Source: Membranipora membranacea
Taxonomy: Eukaryota > Bryozoa > Gymnolaemata > Cheilostomatida > Membraniporidae
Assembly (NCBI GenBank): GCA_914767715.1
Contig: OU612075.1
Coordinates: forward strand, 19,344,001 to 19,408,000
Direction of reading: 5' to 3'
Length of the DNA: 64,000 nucleotides
This document shows, one piece after another, positions 1 through 46,500 of the stretch. A program made the translations under genes and the position numbers. Every line of letters starts with the position of its first letter. The first letter of the stretch is position 1. The notes under the pieces are model-generated. The model was not told the origin of the DNA, did no database searches, and saw only the letters and a list, made by a program, of their open reading frames with translations.

Positions 1-97
1 CAAAGAAAATAATCAAATTTAATAATATTATCGGTAACTAGCATGATTGATGAAATGCAAACTCTGATATTTATCACTGTAGGTACTCCATAATAAT

Positions 98-988
98 CTA
101 GTTCATACCACATACTGTGTCATCCGCACTATTCATAGCTACATCCATGATATAGACCACGCCTCCTCTATCTGCTGAACATCGAGTAGCTCTACCTCTG
201 CTTCTGGTGTTATCCTTACAATCAGCTTCATTACCTGGTCCTGAGTAATAGCTCTCATAGAATGTGATACTGACAGTCTGACCTACTTGTGTGGGTAGAG
301 GACTGTCACTCCAGTAAGCACCTGATGATCCACAGCTGTTCTGTCCAGGACATGTGTTCTTAAGCAGGTTTCCAGCAGCACCGGAGAAACGAAACCAAGT
401 CTCTCCAGGTTTGAGGATTTCAATGTCATTATTACTAAGGTGTGTATATGGTGAATCTTTCCTCCAGCCTTCTGTCAGGTTTAGGGTGGATGATGAGGTA
501 CACTGTGAGGGGAGATTGAAACTGCTTGTAGTGGTTGGGGGGTAGGTTGTAGTAGTTGATATGCTGGTTGTTGTCGGTGGGCTGGTTGTAGCTGTTGATG
601 TGCTGATTGTAGTTGTTGATGTGCTGGTTGAAGTTGTTGGTCGGCTTGTTGAAGTTGTTGGTGGGTTAGTTGTAGTTGTTGGTACTGTCTTTGAAGTTAG
701 GGGTGCGAGCAAATGTTGACATTGTCTCATCAAAGCCTTCACATGATTGTACAGCGTCACTTCAATCTCCAGGTTCTGCTCAGTTGTAAGTGTGTCATAG
801 CCTGTTCTCCTCACTGATCGCACGAATCCTTCTCTCCTGATCAGACTTGGGCATTGCTCATAGAGTTTGTTGGTTAGCAGTTTCACTCTCTGGTGTAGAA
901 GGTAGAGTCGAACCTCAACTGGACTCTGTATTAATTGAGCAAAGGTGCTTTGCACAGTTACAAGCAGGAAGACAACTAGAAGCTTCAT
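98..988 (-). CDS. Secreted mucin-like protein with D8C (uromodulin-type) domain, intact copy
   Basis: This is a single-exon ORF of 296 residues. It starts with a signal peptide (about residues 1-18, MKLLVVFLLVTVQSTFAQ). Next comes a helical N-terminal segment (about 19-100) with one Cys near each end (EQCP and RQCQ). A Thr/Ser/Pro tract (about 100-160) looks O-glycosylated. The C-terminal ~135 residues match the spacing of the D8C domain of uromodulin, GP2 and OIT3: W-R, then W-F-R-F-x-G-x2-G, the Cys pair around NTCPGQNSC, W/P, G-x-x-V, then ADC, TRC, VVYIMD and a final TVCG. I count six D8C cysteines where the canonical domain has eight. No ZP domain, membrane anchor or GPI signal follows, so a short secreted protein is expected. 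Start: first ATG, leading straight into the signal peptide, with a TATA box about 52 nt upstream. An ATTAAA signal on the minus strand lies at 18-23. Ligand unknown; adhesion or microbe binding is only an analogy with uromodulin. Confidence 0.85.
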   Translation of the reverse strand: MKLLVVFLLVTVQSTFAQLIQSPVEVRLYLLHQRVKLLTNKLYEQCPSLIRREGFVRSVRRTGYDTLTTEQNLEIEVTLYNHVKALMRQCQHLLAPLTSKTVPTTTTNPPTTSTSRPTTSTSTSTTTISTSTATTSPPTTTSISTTTTYPPTTTSSFNLPSQCTSSSTLNLTEGWRKDSPYTHLSNNDIEILKPGETWFRFSGAAGNLLKNTCPGQNSCGSSGAYWSDSPLPTQVGQTVSITFYESYYSGPGNEADCKDNTRSRGRATRCSADRGGVVYIMDVAMNSADDTVCGMN

Positions 989-1039
989 TCTAACAAAGAA
1001 TCTTCAAACCTGTAATATAGTTGGGAACTTATAACGCTG

Positions 1040-1047
1040 TTTTTATA
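1040..1047 (-). promoter_or_regulatory. TATA box of the intact D8C gene
   Basis: TATAAAAA is read on the minus strand about 52 nt upstream of the ATG at 988, implying a very short 5' UTR. The same box survives in the duplicated promoter copy near 2451-2460, and TATA-like sequences lie about 40 nt upstream of the other two D8C genes. Confidence 0.55.
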
Positions 1048-1418
1048 CTTTAATGCGAAGTAGGAGGGACAACTTGCTTGTGTTCATCGACAGTGGATTT
1101 AGGTCATAATTAGTCCTTGGATACAAGGAACTAATGAGGTGAGTGTTGGTTGTTTCCTTTGCCCTTTGTTGGAAATCAGTTCAGGTCAAGGCTATCCTAT
1201 TGTTGATGGATATGGGTCATACTCAGTCTTTGGATACAAGGAAATGATGTTGAGCATGATACCTTGTTGCCTTGATTTTCTTTTGCCCTTGCCATAGATT
1301 TGAATGAATTGATTTGATGAATTCTATTTATGTCAAGTTCATCCTTTTGTTGACGGTTTTTGGTATAAAAATATGAATCTCCTTGATCTGATTCTGAATA
1401 AATTTAAGATTTATTTGC

Positions 1419-1522
1419 TTAATCCATATCGCGCAGAGTATCAGCACCACCATCCATATTAGAATCTAATCTGTAAACAAGACCTCCTCTTTCTGAAGTC
1501 CTTGGTGACTCTCTCTGCTTGG
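1419..1522 (-). pseudogene. Relic of a D8C domain 3' end
   Basis: The minus strand reads KQRESPRTSERGGLVYRLD and ends in RDMD and a TAA stop at 1419-1421. This aligns with the last ~33 residues of the intact copy (RATRCSADRGGVVYIMD through to CGMN-stop). Both conserved cysteines in the aligned part are gone, and no D8C similarity is visible upstream. It is most likely an old, decayed 3' end of another family member whose reading frame happens to survive to the stop. Confidence 0.55.
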
Positions 1523-1773
1523 AAAATACACAAAGAAGTCTAGGCACCAATCACTGTTTTTTTCAGGAACAGTTTGGCCGCTACAGATCCCACACTTAGA
1601 AAATATGACAATTGCAAAACGAAATTTTTTCAAATACATCCGACTGTTTCACAGCATTCCACAAATGCAGTGTAATCCTGTTTCTGTCGACTGTGATACT
1701 TTTATTGCCAGTTCTCTTTAGGTTGAGCGCAATGCTCAAATTTAGTATGGGCTATGCAAACATGCCTGTAGCT

Positions 1774-1908
1774 AGTTGAAGTGCTCAACCGGTAGCGGGA
1801 TACTGGTAGAGGCATTTCATTATCAACCACTTTCCCCCGTGGTTGGGAAAGTGGTTGATAATGAAACGCCTCTACTAGCATCCCGCCACAGTTTGAGCAC
1901 TTAAATTA
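1774..1908. mobile_element. Foldback (hairpin) MITE, copy 1
   Basis: The two arms of about 58 bp are inverted copies (left arm from AAGTGCTCAA at 1779, right arm ending TTGAGCACTT at 1902) and meet at a short loop near 1836-1846. The element is bracketed by a perfect 10-bp direct repeat, GCCTGTAGCT, at 1764-1773 and 1909-1918, which looks like a target-site duplication. It encodes nothing. A related hairpin lies at 49909-50036. Confidence 0.7.
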
Positions 1909-2136
1909 GCCTGTAGCTGATCAATTGCCTTAAAAAATCACAGAATTCAAAGAAATGATCTCCCCGCATTAAAAAAACTGACTTGTACGTGTACGGGAAG
2001 GGTGGGCATTACTCAAATCAGCATAACTGGTCAGTGAACTACTGATTTTAGTAATCTAAAAGTTCATTTGTGATTTTGAATTTCCTGTGCAAAGTTATTA
2101 TCTGTGTATCATTGGTGTTCAGTCCAGAAGACAGAA

Positions 2137-2790
2137 GATAATTTCTGTATTTCTCCTCTGATGTTATAGGAGAGAGACAACTGAATTTTCTTCACCATAT
2201 TGTGCATCGCATCATGTGTGGGCTTGTATCTCACTCAAGGTGTCAATCGTTCCTAATCAGACTTAACAATGCTCATAGAGTTTGTTCGTTAATAGTTTCA
2301 CTCTCTGGCGTAGAAGGTAGAGTCGAACCTCAACTGCACTCTGAATTAGTTGAGCAAAGATGCTCTGCACAGTTAAAAGCAGGAAAACAACTAGAAGCTT
2401 CACTCTAGCAAAGACTCTTAAACCTGTTATAGTTTTGAACTGGTGTTGCTGTTTTTATACTTTGATACGGAGTAAGAGGGACAACTTGCTTGTGTTCATC
2501 GACAGTGGATTGAGGTCATACTTAGGCCTTGGATACAAGGAAACAATGACGTGAGTGTTGGTTGTTTCCTTTTCCCTTGCCATTGATTTGACGATAATCA
2601 ATACAGGTCAGGGCTATCCTATTGCTGATGGATATGGGTCATACTCAGTCTTTGGATACAAAGAAATGATGTTGTGAGTGTGACAACTTGCCTTTGTTGT
2701 TTGCCCTTGCCATTGATTCGAAAGAGTTGATTTGATTAATTTAAATTATGTCAAGTTCATCCATTGTCACGGATTTGGGTCATGAGAAGT
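2137..2790 (-). pseudogene. Duplicated 5' end and promoter of the D8C gene, start codon lost
   Basis: Bases 2253-2780 are a same-orientation copy of about 840-1360: the N-terminal coding part, the TATA region and about 350 bp of upstream sequence, at an offset near 1.4 kb. At the position of the ATG the copy reads GTG on the minus strand, and the downstream coding region breaks up after about 50 codons. There is no Thr tract or D8C domain. It is a promoter-bearing fragment from tandem duplication that cannot make the protein. Confidence 0.7.
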
Positions 2791-2819
2791 TATTGGTGAT
2801 ACTGATGGGAAAATACACA

Positions 2820-2990
2820 AAGAATATAATTTCTGTATTTCTCCTCTAATGTTATAGGAGAGAGACTGCTGAATTTCATACATTTCATACACTATTGGGC
2901 ATTGCTCATAGAGTTTGTTGGTTAGCAGTTTCACTCAAGGTGTCAATTGATTTGATACTTAGTCTTTGGAGGAAAGGAAATTATCCCTAT
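2820..2990 (-). pseudogene. Third partial copy of the D8C gene 5' region
   Basis: Bases 2826-2880 repeat 2137-2190, and 2890-2940 repeat the N-terminal coding stretch seen near 850-890 and 2262-2300. A piece of the upstream repeat follows. The copy is internally deleted and has no usable reading frame. Together with the fragment beside it, it shows repeated tandem duplication here. The remainder to about 3480 shows nothing recognisable. Confidence 0.5.
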
Positions 2991-3558
2991 TAGCCTCAGG
3001 TCGACTTCAAAATTAACATGGAAACGCAGTGAAAGTCACTTATTTGATGCAGCACCAGCATCACATCAAAACATACCACCATTATATCATCTTCCTAAAA
3101 GATTCGCACTCATACCTCAATTTAAAGCAATCATTAAGTTGTTCCAGCATTGTTGACAACTTTCTACTGTTATCTAGGTTCTCAGGTTGTTAGACATATG
3201 ACACCTTTGTGAAACTGAAGCGTGCCTCCTTGTGTTGATGATTACATACATCATGCTTGAGCTTTATTGGGTGCTCAAAAATCATTATACTTATTTTGAC
3301 ATTGTTAGGGTATTACAGCTGTATTTTGTGGGAAGCTAAGAGCGAATAAAATAAATGAAATAATTATCCACCACTGCGAGGCAATAAGGAAAATACATTA
3401 ATTAAGATATGGAACAAAAACTACTTAAAAATGATTGTGAAAATTTATGATGTGTCAGTATCAGCACAGATAATAATCCATATATTACTGTGATTTACCA
3501 ACAAGATTGTTGAAATGAATAACTCTGATATTTATCGCTGTAGTTACAGTTCACTAAT

Positions 3559-4601
3559 CTAGTCCATACCACAGACACTGTCATTCTGACTGTCCTCCGG
3601 GTCGTCCATGATATAGACCACGCCTCCTCTGTCTGCTGAGCATCGAGTAGCTCTGCCTCTGCTTCTGGTGTCATCCTTACAATCAGCTTCATTACCTGGT
3701 CTTGAACAGCTCTCAAAGAATGTGATACTGACAGTCTGACCTACTTGTGTGGGGAGAGGACTGTCACTCCAGTAAGCACCTGATGATCCACAGCTGTTCT
3801 GTCCTGGACATGTGTTCTTCAGCAGGTCACCTGCAGCACCTGAGAAACGAAACCAAGTCTCTCCGGGCTTGAGTATTTCAATGTCATGATTTTCAGGACT
3901 TGTTCTAGGTGAATCTTTCCTCCAGCTTTCGGTTAGTCTAGGGTGGCTGACAGGGTACATTGCTAGGGGAGTGGAATACCGATTGTAGTGGTTTGTGTTG
4001 TGGTTTTAGTAGTTGGTGTAGTGGTTGTAGTAGTTGGGGTAATGGTTGTAGTAGTTTGTGTAGTGCTTGTAGTTCTCGGTGTGGTAGTTGTAGTTGTTGG
4101 TGTTGTAGTTGTTGGTGTAGAAGTTGTTGGTGTAGTGCTTGTTGGTGTAGTGGTTGTTGGTGTAGTGCTTGTTGTGGTTGTTGGTGTGGTGGTTGTAATT
4201 GTTGGTGTACTGGTTGTGGTTGTTGGTGTGGTGGTTGTAGTTGTTGGTGTGGTGGTTGTAGTTGTTTGTGTCGTGGTTGTAGTTGTTGGTATGGTGGTTG
4301 GTCTTGGTCTTGTTACCTTGAGCTGGACATAGCATTGCTTGAGAAGAGCTTGAACGTGATTATAAATCTTCATTTCCAGTGCATAGTTTTGTGCCCTCAA
4401 AAACTCATCATAAGTGTCAATATCTCGCTTCCCAAGAAACTTGTCATGATCGAGGAGTTGAGGACATTTCTCCTGCAGGGTTGTATTCAGTAGTTCTATT
4501 CTCAGTCTGATAAGATAAGGCTGGATCCTCTGGTTTGGTGATATGATGTTGCCAGAAGCAGACAGGGCTACAGCGAGCAGGAACAATGGAAGGATTGCCA
4601 T
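3559..4601 (-). pseudogene. D8C mucin-like gene, broken between Thr tract and D8C domain
   Basis: The first ORF (4601 down to 3963, 212 residues) has a signal peptide (MAILPLFLLAVALSASG), the family N-terminal helical segment with its Cys pair (EKCP and KQCY), and a long Thr tract of about 95 residues. It stops at a TAG (3963-3965) where relatives have Ser in the LPSQC entry to the D8C domain. The D8C domain then continues from about 3930 to 3559 in a different frame (TESWRKDSP to VCGMD-stop) and is about 80% like the intact copy. A premature stop and a one-base shift therefore lie within about 30 bp. A pseudogene is the simplest reading. A sequencing error, or a real truncated secreted mucin ending after the Thr tract, is also possible. 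A TATA-like TTAAAATA lies about 42 nt upstream. Confidence 0.75.
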
Positions 4602-4642
4602 GACTGTACAGACAGTGTGGTGGTCAGAGAGATTTGTACTCT

Positions 4643-4650
4643 TATTTTAA
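4643..4650 (-). promoter_or_regulatory. TATA-like box of the broken D8C gene
   Basis: TTAAAATA on the minus strand about 42 nt before the ATG at 4601. It is at a similar distance to the TATA box of the intact paralogue. Confidence 0.35.
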
Positions 4651-5281
4651 ACCTTCAATAGCTGGTGCAGATGTTCTCATCAGATAATTTACAATCCTAT
4701 ATTTACATTACAGGTAGCACTTCAGTGATAATAACATCTACTGCTATCCTCGAAACTTGTTTGCTGATTATTTGGTTGCTCATTATAAAATCATCAATTA
4801 AATTTGCAAACAGTACAAGTACGTTTGAACTCTAGTTTTGTCTGGAATACGAACACAACATAAACTGATAAAAGCTTGATTTGTTGTTCTCATAGTTTCT
4901 CTTCGACCGAAGACCGAAGATGATCGTGTCATCAAGGGGGGGGGGGGGGATGAGGGGGTCAGAGTAATCCTGTAATATGCAATATATACTCCCTCCTGTA
5001 GATATTTCGAGGTAGTGGAGGTTGTTTCACTGGACATATGTGCTGTGACGAAGGTGAATCTGTATTTTGTTGTGAGCGTGATTGCTTGTAAGAATTGATA
5101 TATAATATAAGTATAACATATGATAAGTAAAACTTGTGAGTTGTAATGTCACAAATTCACCTTTATCAGCAAATAATGTATTTTTCGTTACCTTACCTTT
5201 TTTCATAATTATCCATTTTTCATGTACCTATGAGATTAAAATCAATCATCACTTCTATCAACCCGTTTTTGCTTGTTTCAG
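4651..5281. other. No gene seen; left flank of the first dynein exon
   Basis: I see no coding region here. The stretch has a 14-base G run (4936-4949) and ends in the pyrimidine-rich splice acceptor (TTTCAG ending at 5281) of the first dynein exon in the window. Because the dynein exon starts in mid-protein, this is intron sequence. Confidence 0.6.
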
Positions 5282-40497
<35,216 letters not shown>

Positions 40498-40523
40498 TAA
40501 GTTGATATGTCTGTTTCGCTCAA

Positions 40524-40529
40524 ATTAAA
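40524..40529 (+). terminator. Poly(A) signal of the dynein gene
   Basis: ATTAAA 27 nt after the dynein stop codon. It is the first canonical variant downstream and implies a very short 3' UTR. Cleavage further downstream is possible. Confidence 0.4.
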
Positions 40530-43500
40530 GTTAAGGAAAACAAACTGTTTTATCAGCGATTAATACAGTTGAGCTTTAAAAGATTGAGTTTCTTTCTGTG
40601 CTTTGATTGATAACAACTGGAACAGGTTAGTGGTGAACTAAATTTTCGCTTTCTTTTTACTCGCTCTTTTGTTGCTTGTTTTTTTCTAAGACTACCCTTT
40701 TGTGTCCCAGCTTGTTTTGATTTTCGCATCAGACATACTTTTTGCCGGAAGAAAACATAGATTAAATTGTTTTTCCCTTCTTTAATGTTGTTTTTGTTTC
40801 CTAAATTGATATTATATAAACATAAAACACTGATGTTGTCTGTCTACCAACTAATAATAGAAAATAATTTGCTCACTTAATAAAATTTATTGCCACTTAA
40901 CGATGTCTTAATATCTGTAAGTTTGATGAAGTATCACCATCCAAAGTTCCCTGAGGGGTTTTAAATCCAACTTCAATGCGCCAGATTTTCTTTATAGATA
41001 AATAATCACACAAGGATTCTGTCTGTGGCCTGCAATGTGTTACCATCCTAACGCACCCATACATGTGATAAGAAGCATCGACATGCATTAAACTGTTCCA
41101 AGTTCCAAGTTAAATTTTGATAACAAAACAGTTATTTTCAGCCAATCCTTGGGAGTTTCTCTCTTGTCTCCTATTATTGTGCAGTCATATTGATGAACAT
41201 TAAACCTCTGCTCAAACATCACAGCCCTTTTTGAGGGCCCCAGGTGTATGCAAAGGTACGGTGAAGATATTTTATAAGGTTGATACTGGTTTGCGTTTTT
41301 GGTGCAAAATTTAACTTCATAGCGTATAGGTGAATATGTTTCATATAGATTTTAGAACGCTTCTCAGCTTGCCAAAATAGCTTAAGGTCACAGTGTAAAA
41401 ATCTGCTGTAAATTAGGTTAAATGGTGAATGGGAAATTAACTGTTTGAGTCCTGTTCGTGAAAGTCTTATTTTAAGAAAGTTATTGGTGATCCAGGGATT
41501 GATTGCATTTTTCAATCTGCAACCAACTCTAGTCAGATGATGAGCGGCCAAGAGATTCTAATCCGCCGGTTGTTTGAGATGAGGCTGTTGCAATAAAAAT
41601 GTATAAATATATATGAGTCCATAGATAAGCCTCTTATACCTAATTTCCACACTAAGGGTATTGTTTCAATATATTAGTCGGGAGTATAAACATTAACTGT
41701 TTCGTGAAAAGAGATTTTGTTTCATGGCCGTTTGTGTTTTTCCTTGGATAACAATAACAAAATGCATGGTCCCCTTTAATCATTACGAGTTGTAAGTTTA
41801 GCGATTCCTCAAGTATAACTTAGTTTATTGTTTTGAGGGCAGAGCCAGAGCTCAAATGGTTTAACCCAGTAGGACTGTAGCAAAAATATAAGAAAACAAC
41901 AACAGAACCATTTTAGCTCGAAACATAGCAGTGCTTCACCCCTCCACCCGTGCTCTTTCAAACCACGCTGAATAAAACGGAGAAATTAAACCCAAACTAA
42001 GTAATTTGAGACAAAAGAAATACCAGTGCTCAATCGTGTTTACTCAGATTATTAGTATTTCGCTCAACAAGTCAGCTGGGGGCGCAAATTGCTCACACGC
42101 CATAAACTATGTGCACTCAAGGGCACTCGTGATCGCCTTTTTGATTTACTTTCAGTGTGACAAAAATTGGATTTTCATTGCACTTGAAAAGTTGAACACT
42201 CGAAATTCAATTGCACTTTCTAGCTGTACCTGGATTGGTCGGACAATAAATCACAACAAAGACATAGAGGTGAACACAAGGATTAACCTGAGCACCCTCA
42301 TAATGATAATTGATACTTTCGCTTGATTGATGCTTGAGAAATGGCTTTGTTGGGTGGCCAAGTCTGCTCAACTATATATAGAGCGTTGGCATTGTGTATT
42401 TTTTGTACTTTGCAAAGTTATTACGATGAATTCAAGAGAAGGAAAACAGGTAGAAACTCCCTAAGGCAAGCTCTATTATGTGTAGTGTACTCAATCAAAA
42501 TTGGTCAAGTCCTTTTAGTGGACTAGGTTGCTTCATGGAATCAGTGTGTCGATGCCAAGTTGAAAATATAGAGGAAAAGGCATTCTCACTTTACAATTTG
42601 ACACTATTTTTTGTGATGATACTCTCATCAATTTGGAGAAATCTCTTGATAAAAAAATGACTCATCAGCCAATTAGAATCCAGACGTCAGAAGGCACCAT
42701 GTTAATCCTCCCTCACTGGCATACCCTGGTTTTGTGGCGAGACAAGCTTTTTGATGAAATGATAAAATCCCCATCGTTTGATTGATGATGACAAGACTAT
42801 GAAGTAATATTTGTCGGAATATTAAGAGCCGCCACCAGGTCTGCTCACAGAGAGAGAAACTGTGTCTGGAAGGTGGATGGAACTTTCCGACACCCTGGTG
42901 ATCAAAATCGCAGAAACCAAACTAGTGACACAGTCATATATATAAACTGACACTTTCAGGGCCTAGATGGGCCACCTTGAATTTGTCCTACTTATTTGTG
43001 TCAGGAAATTCCTCTTGTTATGTCAATTGTTATTTCAATAATTTTGATCAGCTGTGAATTTTAAAGAGATTTTATTTTTAGTCGATATCTTCCCTCCGAT
43101 CCATCCATCCATTTTATGGTGTATGATTTTGGATATTGAAATTTAGTAAGCACAAGCAGGATGATTCCTCGTAAGAGATCATTGTCAGCACAATACAAGA
43201 CAGAGACATCACGACAAAACAGATTTCACTCCGTGAGTTAGAAGTTCCAACTCCTTGATTCAATAGTCGAGCAAAATGTTGGATGCATAGCAGCTCAACA
43301 CAGAGTAATGTCAACATCATCTGTCAGGGGAAAATATGGTAATTACGTTGAATAGCTGATCTAAAAAGAGATAATTATGTTTTTATCTTAGTGCCAACAA
43401 CTAAATTTTGATGTGTCACTTCCTTGCTAGGCCCATATGACAGAATAATTCTATGAATTTCATGTTTTAAAAATGAGGAAGTCTTGCTGTAACAATTATG

Positions 43501-46500
43501 ACAACGCTACTGCATTAGTGACATCCTCTATGTAGGTTGTGTCATAAAAAAATCTGCTTAGTAGCGATTTATTTCTTCATAGGGGATATTTCTGTTGGCA
43601 GAAATTATGGCATAATCTGGCCGTGGCATTGTTTGGTGTCAAAGCTAATCCTATAAATGAAAGGATATTGTAGCTGTTCTAATCAAAACAAAGCTTGCCT
43701 TTCATCTAAGCTAATATCCCAGCTTTCCTGCCAATCTGCATTAGGATGCAGTCAAGCTATTTTTAAATAGAATCCATCCACTGGTTGCTCATATTTGATT
43801 TACTTCTCACTGAGCAGAGATGGAGTGAGTTGACTCTTAGGTAAGCTTTTGAACACCTCAGTATCCAATATTTTATGGAATCCACTGACTATGACGGGGT
43901 GCGGTGGGGGGGGGGAATATTTAGAGATGATTTTGAGAGCTAGATCCTGTTAATGATTCAGTAAGGCAAATTAGTTCCCAACTCATTCACTGTTTTATAG
44001 TTCAATCAGGTTAGGGAGTTGGAGATCTGTCCTCGGGCAGGTTTCGTTCATCTCAGCAAGGTTAACTAATTTCTGCAGTTCATTATTGAAATCCCCCGTC
44101 CCCCTCTCTCTGAAACTTGCTTACAAAATACAGCCCAGTAGTCACACTGGTGCCAGTTCTTGACATAGGAATTAGTTTGTGGGTTCACTTTACAATAAGT
44201 GATAGGGAGAGTTACCAACACCACCAGTTTGTGGCGCCTAGCCCGTAGGGTATTACTACAGCCATAAACTGAATGATGTTCTTGCTAAGCTTTGCTATCA
44301 TTAATTGACTGTTTGTGTATCACAGATATATAATGTCTTAGGTCATGTTTATAGTGTTTGAGGAAAAAATCTGATAAGGACATTTTTATCTAGATTGGCA
44401 GATGACACAGTCATTCTCAATGAGTCAACACAGTTTGATTAAATTTAGCTGGAGTTCCCATGCTGAGATGATCGGGCTCATTACCATTATGTTGCAATCC
44501 CAGGTCAAAATCATGTGGGAGGTCAAGCTATGGACAGCCTGTTGCCAACTCAATACTGTAAAGAATAGCTTAAGTGATGTGTTCTTGATTAGTTGGTGCT
44601 GGTGCGTGGACACCCTAAAACATCACCCCATCATTTAGTCAAAACAGTACGAGCTCTCAGTCTATCTAAAGCATGATCGCCATCATAGATTGCTCAGCTC
44701 AATGACTAATGTCTGACGGCATTTAGACACAATAGAAAAATTGACTCTGTCTCTAATCTTTATGTGTATTTGAAACGATTTTAGTTATTTGACGCCTGAA
44801 AACACTGTAATCGAGGTCTGATTTTTTTCATGAATGAGTACTCGATTTTCTATTGTAGGATATTGTGTAACACAAAACAAGATAGGTTTTATAGTCTAGT
44901 GTTTACGGTTTTTCGCAACAACTTTGACAACAGTGTGAATAGGACTACTGCCTACAGCCAGCAACAGGTGTACTTTTTAACAGTCAGCTCAGCTACTGAA
45001 CAGCAACAAGGTAAGTTCACAGCAACTTAATCTAGAAAAAGTAAGTTCCTTCTGGAAATGCAGAGGGATACCTAAAAAGCAGCGTCTGGATACAAGAATT
45101 TTGCCAAAGCACTCTACCACCACAGAAGGAACAATCTTGTCCTAAACCTAATCTATCTCCATTTATTAGCTGGCTGTTCCAGTGCTGACCGGACTGATAC
45201 ATCATAACCAATAGCTATAAAGATAGTTAAGGGTAGTATCGTAGAAAGCCCCCAATCCTGTAGAGAAGCGGAACCCATTCCCTTGTGATGTCAGGTCTAC
45301 CACGTCGACCGTTAACCAACAGTAAGTGACGTCTCCTCACGGATCGATCGGGACAACAAATTGTCTGTTTTGAAGGCGTCCCATGGTGGGTGGTGATTTT
45401 GACGTTTGGCAGGCCATTGAAATGCTAATTGGTTGAAAACTGATAATCGATAACCCTAATAATCTTGTGGTCAGTTGTTGGCTAGGATCACCTGCAAAGG
45501 ATTAATTGAGTGATGAATAGCAGTTTCATTGTTCTTTCCAGCCGCAGATCGATCCACACCCGGCAATTATATACCAATTACAACCCGTTCTGTATCAAAT
45601 TGTTGGCTTGTCCCCAATAGTCATCCAACGATTACCACACTTTGACTATGATTGTGGAGTAACATTGTGCCATGATTGAGCTGTGCACACTCTGTTTGAC
45701 CTGACACCCCAAGGCTACCAATCCAATCTTTCCACTCAATAAATCGAAAGAGCTGCATAAAGCGAAATCAAATGCCGTGTCACCAATCGGTTAATCTTAA
45801 CTGATGTTTTGTAGCTAGGTCATTAATCAAAACTTTTGATAAAAATAACCATGGCTAGGTGTCATGGTTCATTGATTAGACGCGGCTGGCCTTCCTTGAG
45901 CTTACCAACGTCTCTTGCCATATCCTCTTTGGGTTTACCATCGGGAGAACGTTTACGGACATCTGTATGAGTCACTTGATAACAACATTGGTTAAGCTGC
46001 GTCATTTCTTTTCCTCTTGAACACTAATCCGCATATTAGAAAAAGGGCTGTGCTAAACTGGAGGTGGATTGGGTAAGCTCCTACATTTGTCTTAAACTTT
46101 GATAAGCTACGAAAAATTTAATACCAGACACAGTTAGTTTTTTCCGTCAACAAAATATAGTGTTCTATATAAACTGAAATTGAGGCACTGTGTCCTTAGA
46201 CTAGTGATCTTTGTGTTTTGCTCTTGGCATCAAATCCTTTCAACAATAACTCCCGCTAGCTGAGATGATGCCAGGAGCGCAAACCATCAGTTCATTGTAC
46301 TATCCTAAATTGGACAGACAATCAAGCCGCCTTTCCCCACACCCTCATTATTTGTTAACATGGCCTCCGAACTCTAGATCCTATTCACCCTGCTATCAAT
46401 CAAGTTTGACAAGGGTAACATTGGCATTGTCGAAGGCTACACTTGTTTGTAGCCCATATTGAATTGCCCAGCCTACGTAATATTCACATGGCAAATGTCA

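Noticed and set aside
3960-4493. Cys/Trp-rich open frame on the plus strand
   Set aside because: It is the antisense reading of the Thr-rich tract of the minus-strand D8C gene; its composition comes from the ACC/ACA repeat alone.
41219-41551. Minus-strand open frame of 110 codons with NPWITNNFLK, slightly like the start of CR1/Jockey LINE reverse transcriptases
   Set aside because: No catalytic motif, no supporting flanking frames, and the resemblance is a few residues. A search against LINE proteins would be needed to support it.
42006-42660. Plus-strand frames in the gene-poor interval
   Set aside because: Short, with residue composition typical of AT-rich noncoding DNA and no splice or family support.
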